This document shows, piece by piece, positions 46,536-56,007 of a DNA stretch of 64,000 nucleotides; position 1 is the first letter of the stretch, and each line of letters begins with the position of its first letter. The DNA is taken from assembly GCA_026018925.1 (NCBI GenBank), contig JAKSZU010000018.1:7348920-7412919 (forward strand). Reading direction: 5' to 3'. The stretch is from Tupaia tana (Eukaryota > Chordata > Mammalia > Scandentia > Tupaiidae). A program made the translations under genes and the position numbers. The notes below the pieces were generated by a model. The model ran no database searches. It was given only the letters and a program-made list of their open reading frames with translations, and was not told the origin of the DNA.

Positions 46536-47771
46536 GTAAGTTCTTTCCACCTCTCTGTGATGCATGGACTCAGGTGCTAGAGGGCATGCCTTGCTCCCAG
46601 GTTTAGGTTGTGGGTCTTCGACGGATAGAAGACTAGCTATCAGCAGAAATTGTCCCAGAATGCTCAGCGTCCCTGTCAGATGGGACCGAGACTGAGGGTT
46701 TCAGAGCCAGATGGAGAAGTCTAGCCCAGGAGTATGGTGGCAGTATTGTCTGTCGGACATGTACTCCATGCCAGGCACATAACTGAGTACTTGGCATTCG
46801 TTCTGCCCTGTATTCCCTGTGACAACCCAGTGAGGCCAGGTATTGGGGTGGGTTGTGTGCTGTAACAAAAAGCCTACAATCTCAGTGGTCCAAACAACAC
46901 AAATCTTTGCCACTCTTTGCTACAGTCCATCGTAGGTGTAGGAGCTGTCTACACTGACCAGGGACCCAATAGCTTCTTATAGGTCGTCCTCACTTCTAGC
47001 CTGTGAGTGAGAAGGGAGCCTGAGGGGTCAGCTGGGGCTGAATTAGCCAGACTGTGAATGTTGCTCTGGTGGTTCTGTCCTTCTTTCATGAGGGCAGGTT
47101 TGAGCCAGGATCTCAGGGCGTCTCCGGGAGTCCCTCCTGCCTTCCCCACATCCTGCTGCAGCCAGGCAGCTCCCTCCCTCCCGTTAAGTACTTGTTGAGA
47201 ACCCCCTTAGTGCCGGGCACTGCGTGACCCAGCAGGGCTCAGGAGTGGACAGGAAAGACAGCTCTGCTCTCCATGTCTTCTTTTCCCCAACTCCACGGCA
47301 GTGCAGTGGCCCCACCTTGTACATCACAAGTATGGCATTTGGACATGGATGCAGCACTGGAAGCAGAGGAAACACAGGTGGAAGACCTGAGTGGGGAGAC
47401 AGCAGGGCAGGCCTTGCAATGAAAGGCAGGGGTGTGGCTGATACCTGGGGAGGAGAGTAGGGAGAGAGCCTGGGATGCCTGCCGAGCTGTTGAGGCTGAC
47501 CATGAGCACGGTACACCAGGGAACAGGCTGGACTTCAGTGTCGTGGGACTTCAGCAAGGTCTGCCAGGAGCAGATGCTACCGGTCACAGGAAGTCCCACA
47601 AAATCACCAAAGAAGAACTCAGGTGACAGGGCCAAACCCCATAGCCTTAGAGCAGAGAGCAGAGCACCTGCCCATCCGGAGCCCACAGGGCCACACTCCC
47701 ATTCTGTGGTTGCCCCATGCCATCGTGAATGGTGCCGCCTTGGGAATAGACTCCATTTGTTTCTTTTTACT

Positions 47772-48066
47772 CCTTTTTCTTTCTTTCTTTCTTTTTTTTT
47801 TTTTTTTTTTTTTTTGGAGAGGTTTTCACTATAGGGCGTGTGTGCTCGCCAGACAGACAGAGAGAGACATAGAGACAGAAAGCGAGAAATCACCCCCCGG
47901 GGGATGGTCACACCGCATTCCCTTCTACTCCATTCTCCTCTTGGGATCTTGGGGACGCACGCACATGTGCTCAGCATGAGTTTTAAACCACCGGGTCCGG
48001 GACGCGAACCGCGGTCGACTACGTGGGAGTCCAGCGACATAGCCATTACACTAACTGCTGGTTCCC
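47772..48066 (-). mobile_element. Young long tRNA-derived SINE
   Basis: Target duplication TCTTTTTACT at 47762-47771 and 48067-48076. CTTT-rich then T-run tail, TATAGGGCGTGTGTGCTC, GACGCGAACCGCGGTCGAC and CTGCTGGTTCCC. Confidence 0.88.
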
Positions 48067-48124
48067 TCTTTTTACTTCTTGATTGTAGTAGAGGGTACAC
48101 ACCCTGCCTTTCACACCACTCTTG

Positions 48125-48358
48125 TTTTTTTCTTTTTTAATTTTATTATTGTATGAGAGAGATAGAGATAAAGACATACAGAGAGAAACAGAGAGGGAGT
48201 GAGACCCACGACCCACCCCCACCCCAGCCTCACCCAGCAGGGATCGTGGGCATGCATGTGCACCCAGCATACATGGGGGTCTTGACATGTGAACCCAGCC
48301 TTTCCCTGTGGGCACTGCATTGCCCAACGTTACATCACTGCTGTGTCCAGCTGGCCCC
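48125..48358 (-). mobile_element. tRNA-derived SINE, old subfamily, antisense
   Basis: T-run, TATTATTGTATGAGAGAG, CACCCAGCAGGGATCGTGGGC and CCAGCTGGCCCC. Similar to the 13.4-kb and 28-kb copies; directly downstream of the younger SINE. Confidence 0.5.
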
Positions 48359-48998
48359 CGCTCAGGCTTGTCCTCTGCAGCCCACGCACGCTGTAGTGCC
48401 GTGGCCATCTGCATCAAGTTCATGTGGCTCTTGGCTTCCTCTGGGGCGGGCAGAGGGATTTACACTTTCTGGTTTCCTTCCTTCTTTCCTTTCTGGTTCC
48501 CATCATTTACCTCGCGGAGGCCTGCAAGCCCACTCTTCTCCTCTCCCGCGTCCTGCTTGCATCACTGCAGAGAGCTCCAGAAGCAATAGCTCCTCTCCTT
48601 CCTCAGTGTCCTCCTTGCACCTTTTTGAAAACGACACCCCCAATGATAATAAAAGCAGCGAACGTCCGTCACCCCCTCATCACATGCCTGGCCCGCTGCA
48701 GAGTCTCTGTTCACGTCACCTCTGTGCTCAGGCCCGTGGGATGGTGGAGACCGGGGAGGGGGGTGCTTTGTGAGGCCAGGTGACTTCCCAGGGTCATACA
48801 TCTGTGACTGCACTCTGTTGGTATTCTTTTTTAGCTCTCGAGGGTGTTACTTGTTGATTTCGTTGGTCCTCACCAGTGACATCCTGCTCTCTCACTCACC
48901 CAGGAATCCTCTTTGTTACTGAGGTCAGACGTAACATTTAGCACCCATTTCAGAGATGAACAAACCGAGGCCCCAGAATGAAAGAGATCTGCCCAGTG

Positions 48999-49310
48999 TC
49001 TTAGTCCCTTATTATGTGGCTCAGAGAAATACCTAGACGGGGTGGATGTAAGAGAACAGAGATTTGTCTGACTCATGATTCTGGCCTCTTGGAGGGCCCA
49101 AAGGCCTCACCAAGTGACAGAGGGCAGGATCTTGAGCAGAGCAGATTTCAGTTATTCGAAGGTTTCTGCCTGCTCTGGTCTCCTTTCTCCTCTTATAAAC
49201 ACACTGGACCCAGCCCTGGGGGACCTGTCCTGAGACCCAGAGGCCCACGATATAGGGACCGTTTTTCAACAATCAATGCCTTTACAGTCAGTTCCAACAC
49301 GTGAGCTCGG
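48999..49310 (-). mobile_element. MST/MLT-like LTR (ERVL-MaLR), antisense
   Basis: TGTCTTAGTCCCTTATTATG, AGAACAGAGATTTGTCTGAC, TGATTCTGGCCTCTTGGAGG and CTTCTTATAAACACACTGG-like order as in the reverse strand of MST-type LTRs. Confidence 0.5.
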
Positions 49311-50667
49311 GGATCATCTGAACTGCAGCGCGCAGCCGTGCAGGGCCAGGCAGACAGCAGAGCTGGGCTTCACTGCCTGCTCCAAGTGTCTTCGCCCTCC
49401 CACTGGGGAGGTGGAGTGCTGTGCTCGTGGCCCCAGAGCGGTGCTGGCAGAAGGTTTTGGTGGCCATATAGATGGGGAGCAGAGGGAACACCAAAGAGGG
49501 AAACCCTGCCCTGCATGGGGTAGGGAGGCCTGATGAAGGAAGGCTCCCAGAGGGCACCTCTTGTGAATCTGGGAAGACCTTCTAGGTGGGTTCATTGCTC
49601 TGTGAAGGCTGCATGAAGCAAGAAAAGCAACTAGAGCCACCCACTGTGCCCTCCCGCAGCAGGGCTGCCCGGTGGCACACGGGGCCTTGCAGGGTCAGGA
49701 ACTCTGGGCTGCCCTGGGCTGCACACTGCCTCAGGAGTGCCGTGCCAGCAGACTCAGGCGGGCACACAGCCTAGGAAGCAAACACTTTCCCCTCTGATCT
49801 CGGCCACCACTTGCCTTACTCCTCCTGTCCACTCCAGTTCCTCCCCCTCTTTTGTGGTCACAAAAATGTTAAAATTGTGCAATCTTATCTCTTTGTCTCT
49901 CTTTTATTTCACTCATTTCTGAAACTCCAAGAATGCTGCTGGTAGAGACGCATTCCTCTCGTGGACTGATCCCGTTGGCTCCTTCTACAGAGTCCCCCAT
50001 GTTGTCCTACTTCCTGACACAGAGGTGTTGCACAATCATGGCATGCATTTGTCCACAAACCTCAGCTGACCGTGTGCTGTCGTCTGATTGCCCACCTAGT
50101 ACTTTGCACTGCTCTGGCACTGTGTCTTCACGGCCCGTTCATGACAGCCAGAATAAGGGCGACTTCCACATAAAGAGTGGCATTTCAACACCAACCCAAG
50201 AGTAGCCAGCATGTAGGGGCAGGGTGAGCAGAGCAGGGGAGCAAGTGCCAGGCAGAAACGGCATTGTCTGCCTGGTGAGGGGAACAAGGACCCTATCCCA
50301 CAGAAAGAGGGGTGCCCTTGGCATTGGTGAGAATCACTGTACATCTCAACTGCTCACTCCCACCTGCTCCGTCTCCTTCTCCGCCTAGGCCCTTATCTTT
50401 GTAGCTCCTCCCAGGCCGTATATGGCAGCTGTGAGTTCTGAAGCAAATGGAAATGTCCTGGGGAGCAAAGTGCAGAGGCAGACCAGGTCACAAGAGCCCG
50501 GGGAAGGCTGCTTCCTGCCCCTCACGACCAGGGGGTGCTGTGCCCAGGCCTGGCCTGCCAGAGAGATGTGTTCCCTGCCCCGCCATGGTGTTATGGTGTT
50601 GATCCCGGCCTTTGGGTTGCCTGTGGTGGAAACACTTTAACAGCTTAGTTTAAGAGAAGATGTAGAG

Positions 50668-50836
50668 GGGCCAGCAGGTGGCATGGTGGTTAAGGCACTG
50701 GACTCCCACGTGGCTGAATGCAGTTTGAGTTCCAGACCTGGCGGCTTGCTTTCTCACTTTCTCTCTCTGCCTCTCTGGTAAGTGCATGTGTCCAATAGCG
50801 AATTAAATAATAACAATAGTTAATTAAGTAATAATT
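50668..50836 (+). mobile_element. Short-type tRNA-derived SINE, forward
   Basis: GGGGCCAGCAGGTGGCATGG, TTAAGGCACTGGACTCCCAC, AGTTTGAGTTCCAGACC, TC-rich run and an AAATAATAAC-type tail. Same short architecture as 24453-24616. Confidence 0.8.
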
Positions 50837-50839
50837 TTT

Positions 50840-51089
50840 GATAGGTTTTTGCTATAGGTGGCATGTGCTTGCCAGAAAGACAGAGAGAGACAGAGAAACA
50901 GAAAGCGAGAAATCACCCCCCAGTGTGGATGGCCATGCTGCAATCCCTTCTCCTCCATTCTCCTCTTGGGATCTTGAGCACGCACGCACACGTGCCCGGC
51001 ATGAGTTTAAGCCACCACGTCTGGGACTCACACCACAGTTAACTACGTGGCAGTCCAGCGACATAGCCATTACGCCAACTGCTGGTCCC
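50840..51089 (-). mobile_element. Long tRNA-derived SINE inserted in the tail of the short SINE
   Basis: Target duplication TAATTAAGTAATAATTTT at about 50821 and 51090. It contains GCTATAGGTGGCATGTGC, AGCGAGAAATCACCCCCCAG and AACTGCTGGTCCC. Head-to-head with the forward short SINE, giving an inverted pair. Confidence 0.87.
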
Positions 51090-51717
51090 TAATTAAGTAA
51101 TAATTTTAAAAATAAAAGTAAAAAGGAATTTAATGGCTCTCTTAACTGGAAAATGTAGAGCTGGAGCTTCTTTTGGGGAGAGGGGGCTCAGGGATTCAAG
51201 CCCCATCAGTTCTCTCCCCGCCCCCAGTGCTCCTTTCCACAGAGCAGGGACATGACTGTGGTACCCCTGTGCTCCCTGACATTAGCCTGCAACCAGAAGG
51301 GGAGAGTCCTCCCATCGTCTGTAGCTGGGTACCTCACAGAAAAGCTTTACTGCCTGGGGTGCTCTCCTCCTCCTCCCTGGACCCACACTGTGACCCGGGA
51401 TGGGCACCGAGGTGTTCCCAGCCCATGGCGGGTGCACTCCCTACAGCTCTGCCACCAGAAGTGGGGAGGGGCCCTGGGAGACAAACTCACGGGAAACACA
51501 TGGCTCCTTTTCAGAGCTGAATGAAAGCAGTGGACCCTCTGCTCAGAAAAATGCACATAGACACAAACATTTGTGTGCCATTCCCACAGCTTACCCCGTC
51601 CTGGACCAAGACCCTCGCCTTGGTGAGCAGGGGCAGGTGCGCATGGCGAGCCTGGGACTCGCTGATGGACCTGGCCAGAACGCAGGGCCTCAGCCTTGCC
51701 TGCCTTTGCTTTTCTAG

Positions 51718-51861
51718 GCCAACGAGATGCTGTTCTGCGGACGGAAGCTCACTGCCCAGGAAGCATGCAGCCGAGGGCTGGTGTCCCAGGTCTTCTGGCC
51801 CACCACGTTCAGCCAGGAGGTCATGCTGCGGGTCAAGGAGATGGCGTCCTGCAGTGCCGTG
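51718..51861 (+). CDS. CDYL2: CDYL2 coding exon (C-terminal crotonase domain)
   Basis: 144-bp exon, 48 whole codons, about residues 407-454, starting ANEMLFCGRKLTAQEAC and continuing SRGLVSQVFW to ASCSAV. The pattern of a helix followed by 'A.EA...GLVS.V' is the standard C-terminal half of the crotonase fold (compare 'AQDAKQAGLVSKI' in hydratases). Donor GTGAGT at 51862. A zero-phase exon at both ends could be skipped without frameshift, but I see no evidence that it is. Confidence 0.97.
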
Positions 51862-52125
51862 GTGAGTTTGTGTCTCCCACGCATGTTTGTCTACAGTCGA
51901 CCCATTTTACAGATGGTGACAGTGAGGCTCAGAGGGCCTACTGACGTGCCAAGGGTCATAGCAGAAGGCCCTCTGCCACTTAACAAACGCTTTTTTTCAG
52001 TATTGAGTGCTTGAATTGAAGGGAGGTGGCCAGCGTTATTATGTATGCTCCATCATCTCTGGTAGGAAGAGCTTCCCAGGAGGGGTCTGTATTTGGGTAG
52101 TGCACTGTCTTAATAGAAAGTCCTT

Positions 52126-52394
52126 ATTTATTTAATTTAATTTATTTTAGAGATTTTTGCTACAGGCCGCATGTGCTCACCAGAGAGACAGACAGAGACA
52201 GAAAGTGAGAAATCACCCCCCCCCCCAGGAGGGTTGGCCATACCACAATCCCTTCTCCTCCATTCTCCTCTTGGGATCTTGGGCATGCACACACACAACC
52301 AGCATGAGTTTTAAGCCACAAGGTCTGAGACTCGAACCGCAATTGACTATGTGGGAGTACAGTGACGTAACCGTTACGCCATGTGTTGGTCCCT
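52126..52394 (-). mobile_element. Long tRNA-derived SINE
   Basis: Target duplication AGAAAGTCCT at 52115-52124 and 52398-52407. ATTTATTTAATTTAATTT tail, a C-run at 52217-52227, GAGACTCGAACCGCAATTGAC and TTGGTCCC. Confidence 0.85.
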
Positions 52395-52789
52395 AAAAGA
52401 AAGTCCTACATGAAAGCACAAAATTCCAAGCAAAGGCAAATAAGAACGGGGATCAAATTAGCCCAGAGGAACAGAGAAGGCCGTGCCCACATCTCTGTAT
52501 TCCTTTTCTTCTACCCACTGAAGGCTTGGCACATTTAAACGTTACCGTTTGCCTCTAAAGATTTGACAGATAGATAAATAAATGACACCTCTGCAGAGGC
52601 ACCAGGTTTTTGTTTTTGTTTTTTTACTTAAAAAAAAATCTTTTACTGGGTATATTTGAGGTTGACAAAATGTTGAGATAGAGATAAATATAGCAACATA
52701 CAGATTAACATGATGTTTTTTCATTTGTGTGGTAAAAGAAGCTAAAATCTTTTCCACAGAAACTTACCTATTCCCTAATCTATTTTTTC

Positions 52790-52935
52790 ATTTTTGTATC
52801 AATTAAATGGTTTTTCCCTGTTCCTCTCCCTCCCTCCTATTACCCACCCCCTATTACCCCACACCCTGTACTGTCTCTAGTATCTGCAGTTGCCCTCCCT
52901 GCTCTGATACCTTCCAATCTTTCCATTTCTGTCCT
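52790..52935 (-). repeat. Short HAL1-type 3' tail remnant, antisense
   Basis: TTTTTCATTTTTGTATCAATT, then CTCTCCCTCCCTCCTATTACC, CCTGTACTGTCTCTAGTATCT and GCAGTTGCCCTCCCTGCTC parallel the tail of the HAL1-like element. Confidence 0.4.
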
Positions 52936-52979
52936 TTCAAAAGTAAAAATTAAGTTTTTTGTTTCAATAGATCTTTTTG

Positions 52980-53172
52980 GGTCAGCCCCTGGCCTAGTGG
53001 TCAAGGCAGCTGGCCCCCACACAGCCGACCCAGCAGCTTGAAAACCACGCCCAGAGAGAGAAACGGAGAGAAGACTGCAGTGGCATGACCGTGCCCCGTG
53101 GGGGATGCTTTCCATTTTCTCCCACCTATCACACGCACACGCCACTTGGCAAAATCTTAAAAGGAAAAGAAA
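52980..53172 (+). mobile_element. tRNA-derived SINE-like copy, forward, internally shortened
   Basis: GGTCAGCCCCTGGCCTAGTGG, CCCACACAGCCGACCCAGC, GGAGAGAAGACTGCAGTGGC, CCGTGGGGGATGCTTTCC and an A-rich end. Flanked by ATAGATCTTT on both sides. Confidence 0.55.
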
Positions 53173-53939
53173 CCCAAAGTACTGATAGATCTTTCGTATG
53201 CGTTCATTTACTTCTGCCGCCATCCTTCACTTTTCCTTTCCTTCCAAGTTTGGTGTGTGCTTCCTCTGCTAGCTCCTTGAGGTGCACTCTTAGGTCATCT
53301 GAAACCTTTCTACTTCTTAGATGAAGGTGTTTATTGCTATACACTCCCTTCTGAGCACGGTGTTTGCTGTACCCCATAAGTTTCCCTGTGTTGTGTTTTC
53401 ATTGTCATGTGTTTTGAGAAATATTTAAATTTCCTACTTAAGCCCTTCATTGGCCCAGTGGTCCAGGGGCATGATATTTAATCCCATATATCTTAAATTA
53501 AGTGTTCATTTTATCTCCTAACAGTCACTCTGTGCTCAATGGGGAAATGCCCTGTGGCAAGGTGAGGCAAACCTGTCCCTGGAGTCATGGGGCCAGCTCT
53601 GGAGCCCACAGAGGCACTTCAGGAAAGTCAGATCCCTGAAACTCACTCTGTGCTTCAGAAATGGAGCTGCTGGCTGAATTTATAGTGCCAAACACTTGAC
53701 TCTCTTTCCTTCTCTCTCTCCACCTGTGCCCTCCTGCCCAGTTGGCTGCGATTCTTCTGATGGGCCTCATTAGCCACTAACTGGGTACCTACTGTGTGAT
53801 AGCCATGCTCCCTGAGAGTTTAGCAACAGTCTTGATAATGAAGGCCAGTGGCAGTCTGTTTCCACATCACTGACCACTCTGATGGGCCACGTGCTCTGCT
53901 GATCTCTCTGTGGATTCTCTTATGATCTTTCTTTTTTAT

Positions 53940-54110
53940 TTTTTTAAAGAATTATTTTATTTAACTTTATGTATGTATGTATGTATGTATGTTAACTTGA
54001 CTAGAAAGAGAGAGAGAAAGTGAGAAAACAGGCCGCCAGGTTTGAGACTTGAACCACAGTCGGTCATGTGGGAGTCCAGCGTCCTTAACCACCACGCCAC
54101 CTGGTCTCTC
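53940..54110 (-). mobile_element. Short-type tRNA-derived SINE, antisense
   Basis: TTTAAAGAATTATTTTATTT tail (reverse of the TAATTCTTTAAAA end at 24601), an ATGT microsatellite, GAGAGAGAAAGTGAGAAA, GACTTGAACCACAGTCGGTC, TTAACCACCACGCCACCTGG. Confidence 0.8.
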
Positions 54111-54454
54111 TCTTATAATCCTTCTAAGGAAAAGGGCCAATCTGGCCCACTTTGGCAGGACTTGCCCAATTATAGCACCAAAAACTCTGTGTCCCAGGAA
54201 CTCTGTGGTCAATCGGGGAAATGGGGGTGATTGTTCATTCTGAGTTCAGCTTCACAGAGGCAGACAGAAGTTCTATGCAGAGGAAATAGTGTGAGCGAAG
54301 GCATGAGAGTCAGGAAATCCACAGGGAGTTAGGCAGTAGCTCACAGTCAGTTTGTGTGGAGAACATGCTGGACACTTTCAGCCATGGCTTTGCCAGAGGG
54401 CGCATTAAGGGGGCCGGCAGGATCAGATAGATCTGAGCTTTCTTGCTAAATCCA

Positions 54455-54615
54455 CCACCCAGTGGTCAGGCAGATCTGGGCCATGTTTCCTCATTAACTT
54501 GTGGCTTCTTTATTTATAATGTAAGAATAAAAATACTACCCATTTGCAGCATTATCATGAAGAATAAGTGAAAAAATTCAAAGAGTACTTCTTATAAGCC
54601 TGTTGGTTAGTGGTG
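54455..54615 (+). repeat. MIR-like SINE, forward
   Basis: GGGCCATGTTTCCTCATTAA, TTATAATGTAAGAATAAAAA and TGAAGAATAAGTGAAAAAA; diverged. Confidence 0.4.
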
Positions 54616-54619
54616 AATG

Positions 54620-54915
54620 CAGAGGTATTGTTATTACTATTGATACAATTGTTATTACTATTATTACCATGATTTTTATGAATATTATTACTGTGATTAC
54701 TACGATTATTACTCATTACCGTGGTGATTATTATTGTTATTGTTCATTCCTGTAATCATTACCATGATTACTACAGTGGTTATTATTCTTTATTACAATT
54801 ATTATTACTGCGATCACTGCAATTCCTATTGCTCTTTACTATTACGATGATGATGATGATTACTACAATGGTTAGTGCTCATTACAACAATGACTACTAC
54901 CATTTTTTTCTACTA
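54620..54915 (+). repeat. Degenerate ATT/GAT trinucleotide-rich array
   Basis: Irregular succession of TTATTACTATTG, ATTACCATGATT, GTGATTACTACG and GATGATGATGATG motifs for about 300 bp. Likely an old interrupted microsatellite or minisatellite. Confidence 0.7.
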
Positions 54916-55138
54916 CTCTTACCACTAAGCCTGAACACAGGGCATTCTATTGGTCAAATGATTGGGGCACTTTGACAACCATTAGTTCATTCCCTTGTCT
55001 CCTTCTGTGCTTCCATGATCTTGGAGTTAGGAGTCTATATTCCTGACAGATCCTGAAAATGAGGCATGGAGATGTTAAAGCAGTGTGTCTAAACTGTTCT
55101 CTGACACCTATAGAAAATGATGTTGTTTATGTGACCCT

Positions 55139-55590
55139 TGGTGCTATGGTTCGAATATGACCCCCCCCCCCCCAATTTATGCACTGAAGCTTGGTCCTTA
55201 ATGTAATGGTGTTGGGAAGTGGGGAGAGCTTGGAGAGCTGAGGTGTAGCAGGTGGTGTTTGGATCATGGAGGCAGCACCCCCGTAAATACATTAACATTG
55301 TCTTGGGAAAGTGGGAGAGTTCTCACTCTCATCGGAAGGGGTCACTTCCTGCCAGAGCAGTTGTTACAAAAGTAAGACCCGCCCTCAGGTCTTTCTCTCT
55401 TTGCATGTGCCCGATGACCTCGCTTCTATCAGCCATGTTGTGATGTAGCACCAAAGGCCAGCCCGAGGCTGGCTGCATGTTCTTGGACTTCCCAGCCACC
55501 AGAATCATGAGCCATTTAGAACCTCTGTTCTTTATAAACCACTCAGCCACAGATATTTCTGTTTGACAACACAATAATGGGCTAAATAGG
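55139..55590 (+). mobile_element. MST/MLT-like solo LTR (ERVL-MaLR), forward
   Basis: TGCTATGGTTCGAATATGACC, a C-run at 55159-55173, AAGCTTGGTCCTTAATGTAATGG, TTGGATCATGGAGGCAGCACC, CTTGGACTTCCCAGCCACCAG and GTTCTTTATAAACCACTCAGCC follow the MST LTR order. No internal region. It ends about 260 bp before the last CDYL2 exon. Confidence 0.75.
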
Positions 55591-55848
55591 TAAAAGACAA
55601 GGCTTTTGTAATCTGGGGTAACATGGACCCCACCAGCCATCCAAGAGACTGAGGGTTGGACATCTCAATGCCTCTGGAACCCATTCATGGCAGTGCTGGA
55701 GACGTGGAATCAGGAAACTCCAGGCTAAAGAAGGCAGCCTCCCCAGGCCTTGGACACTGGAAGGTTGACAGTACCTCACAGGCCTCGTGTATATTCTGGA
55801 GCAAAGTTCCTGGTACACAGCTAACCAGGCTTGTACATTTCCCTTCAG

Positions 55849-56007
55849 GTGTTGGAGGAGTCCAAATGCCTTGTTCGGAGCTTCCTGAAATCAGTGCTGG
55901 AAGATGTGAACGAGAAAGAATGCCTCATGCTCAAGCAACTCTGGAGTTCCTCCAAGGGCCTGGATTCCCTGTTCAGCTACCTGCAGGACAAAATTTACGA
56001 AGTCTGA
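55849..56007 (+). CDS. CDYL2: CDYL2 terminal coding exon
   Basis: Last coding segment: 52 codons plus TGA at 56005-56007, about residues 455-506. It begins VLEESKCLVRSFL and ends LQDKIYEV, which I recognise as the CDYL2 C-terminus (CDYL ends differently, LQRKIDEF). This helical tail packs the crotonase trimer and is part of the region reported in CDY-family proteins to contact corepressors. The acceptor AG at 55847-55848 follows a TTTCCCTTC tract. The reading frame joins the preceding exon (GTG|GTG, Val-Val) without correction. The coding exon continues directly into the 3' UTR. Confidence 0.97.
   Translation: MLEESKCLVRSFLKSVLEDVNEKECLMLKQLWSSSKGLDSLFSYLQDKIYEV

Larger units (their letters stand above)
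46536..51717 (+). other. CDYL2: CDYL2 intron, 5.2 kb
   Basis: Donor GTAAGT at 46536 and acceptor TTGCTTTTCTAG ending at 51717. GC content is visibly higher than in the first intron, notably 49.3-51.6 kb. It contains several tRNA SINEs, an antisense MST-like LTR and MIR-like sequence. Nothing identifiable in about 47180-47760, 49310-50660 and 51110-51700. Confidence 0.9.
51862..55848 (+). other. CDYL2: CDYL2 last intron, 4.0 kb
   Basis: Donor GTGAGT at 51862 and acceptor TTTCCCTTCAG ending at 55848. It contains a minus-strand SINE, a forward short SINE-like copy, a HAL1-type tail remnant, a degenerate trinucleotide array and an MST-like solo LTR that ends about 260 bp before the last exon. 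Nothing identifiable in about 53180-53930 and 54115-54450. Confidence 0.9.

Noticed and set aside
46839..47170. Possible antisense MaLR or MER repeat
   Set aside because: GTGGTCCAAACAACACAAAT-like words are suggestive, but too diverged for me to assign.
47324..48100. 258-codon minus-strand ORF
   Set aside because: It runs through a SINE, its A-tail (a lysine run) and unrelated intron sequence; a chance chimera.
48153..48773. 206-codon plus-strand ORF
   Set aside because: Starts inside an old SINE, low-complexity Pro/Ser-rich translation, no recognised domain, and opposite frames are equally open.
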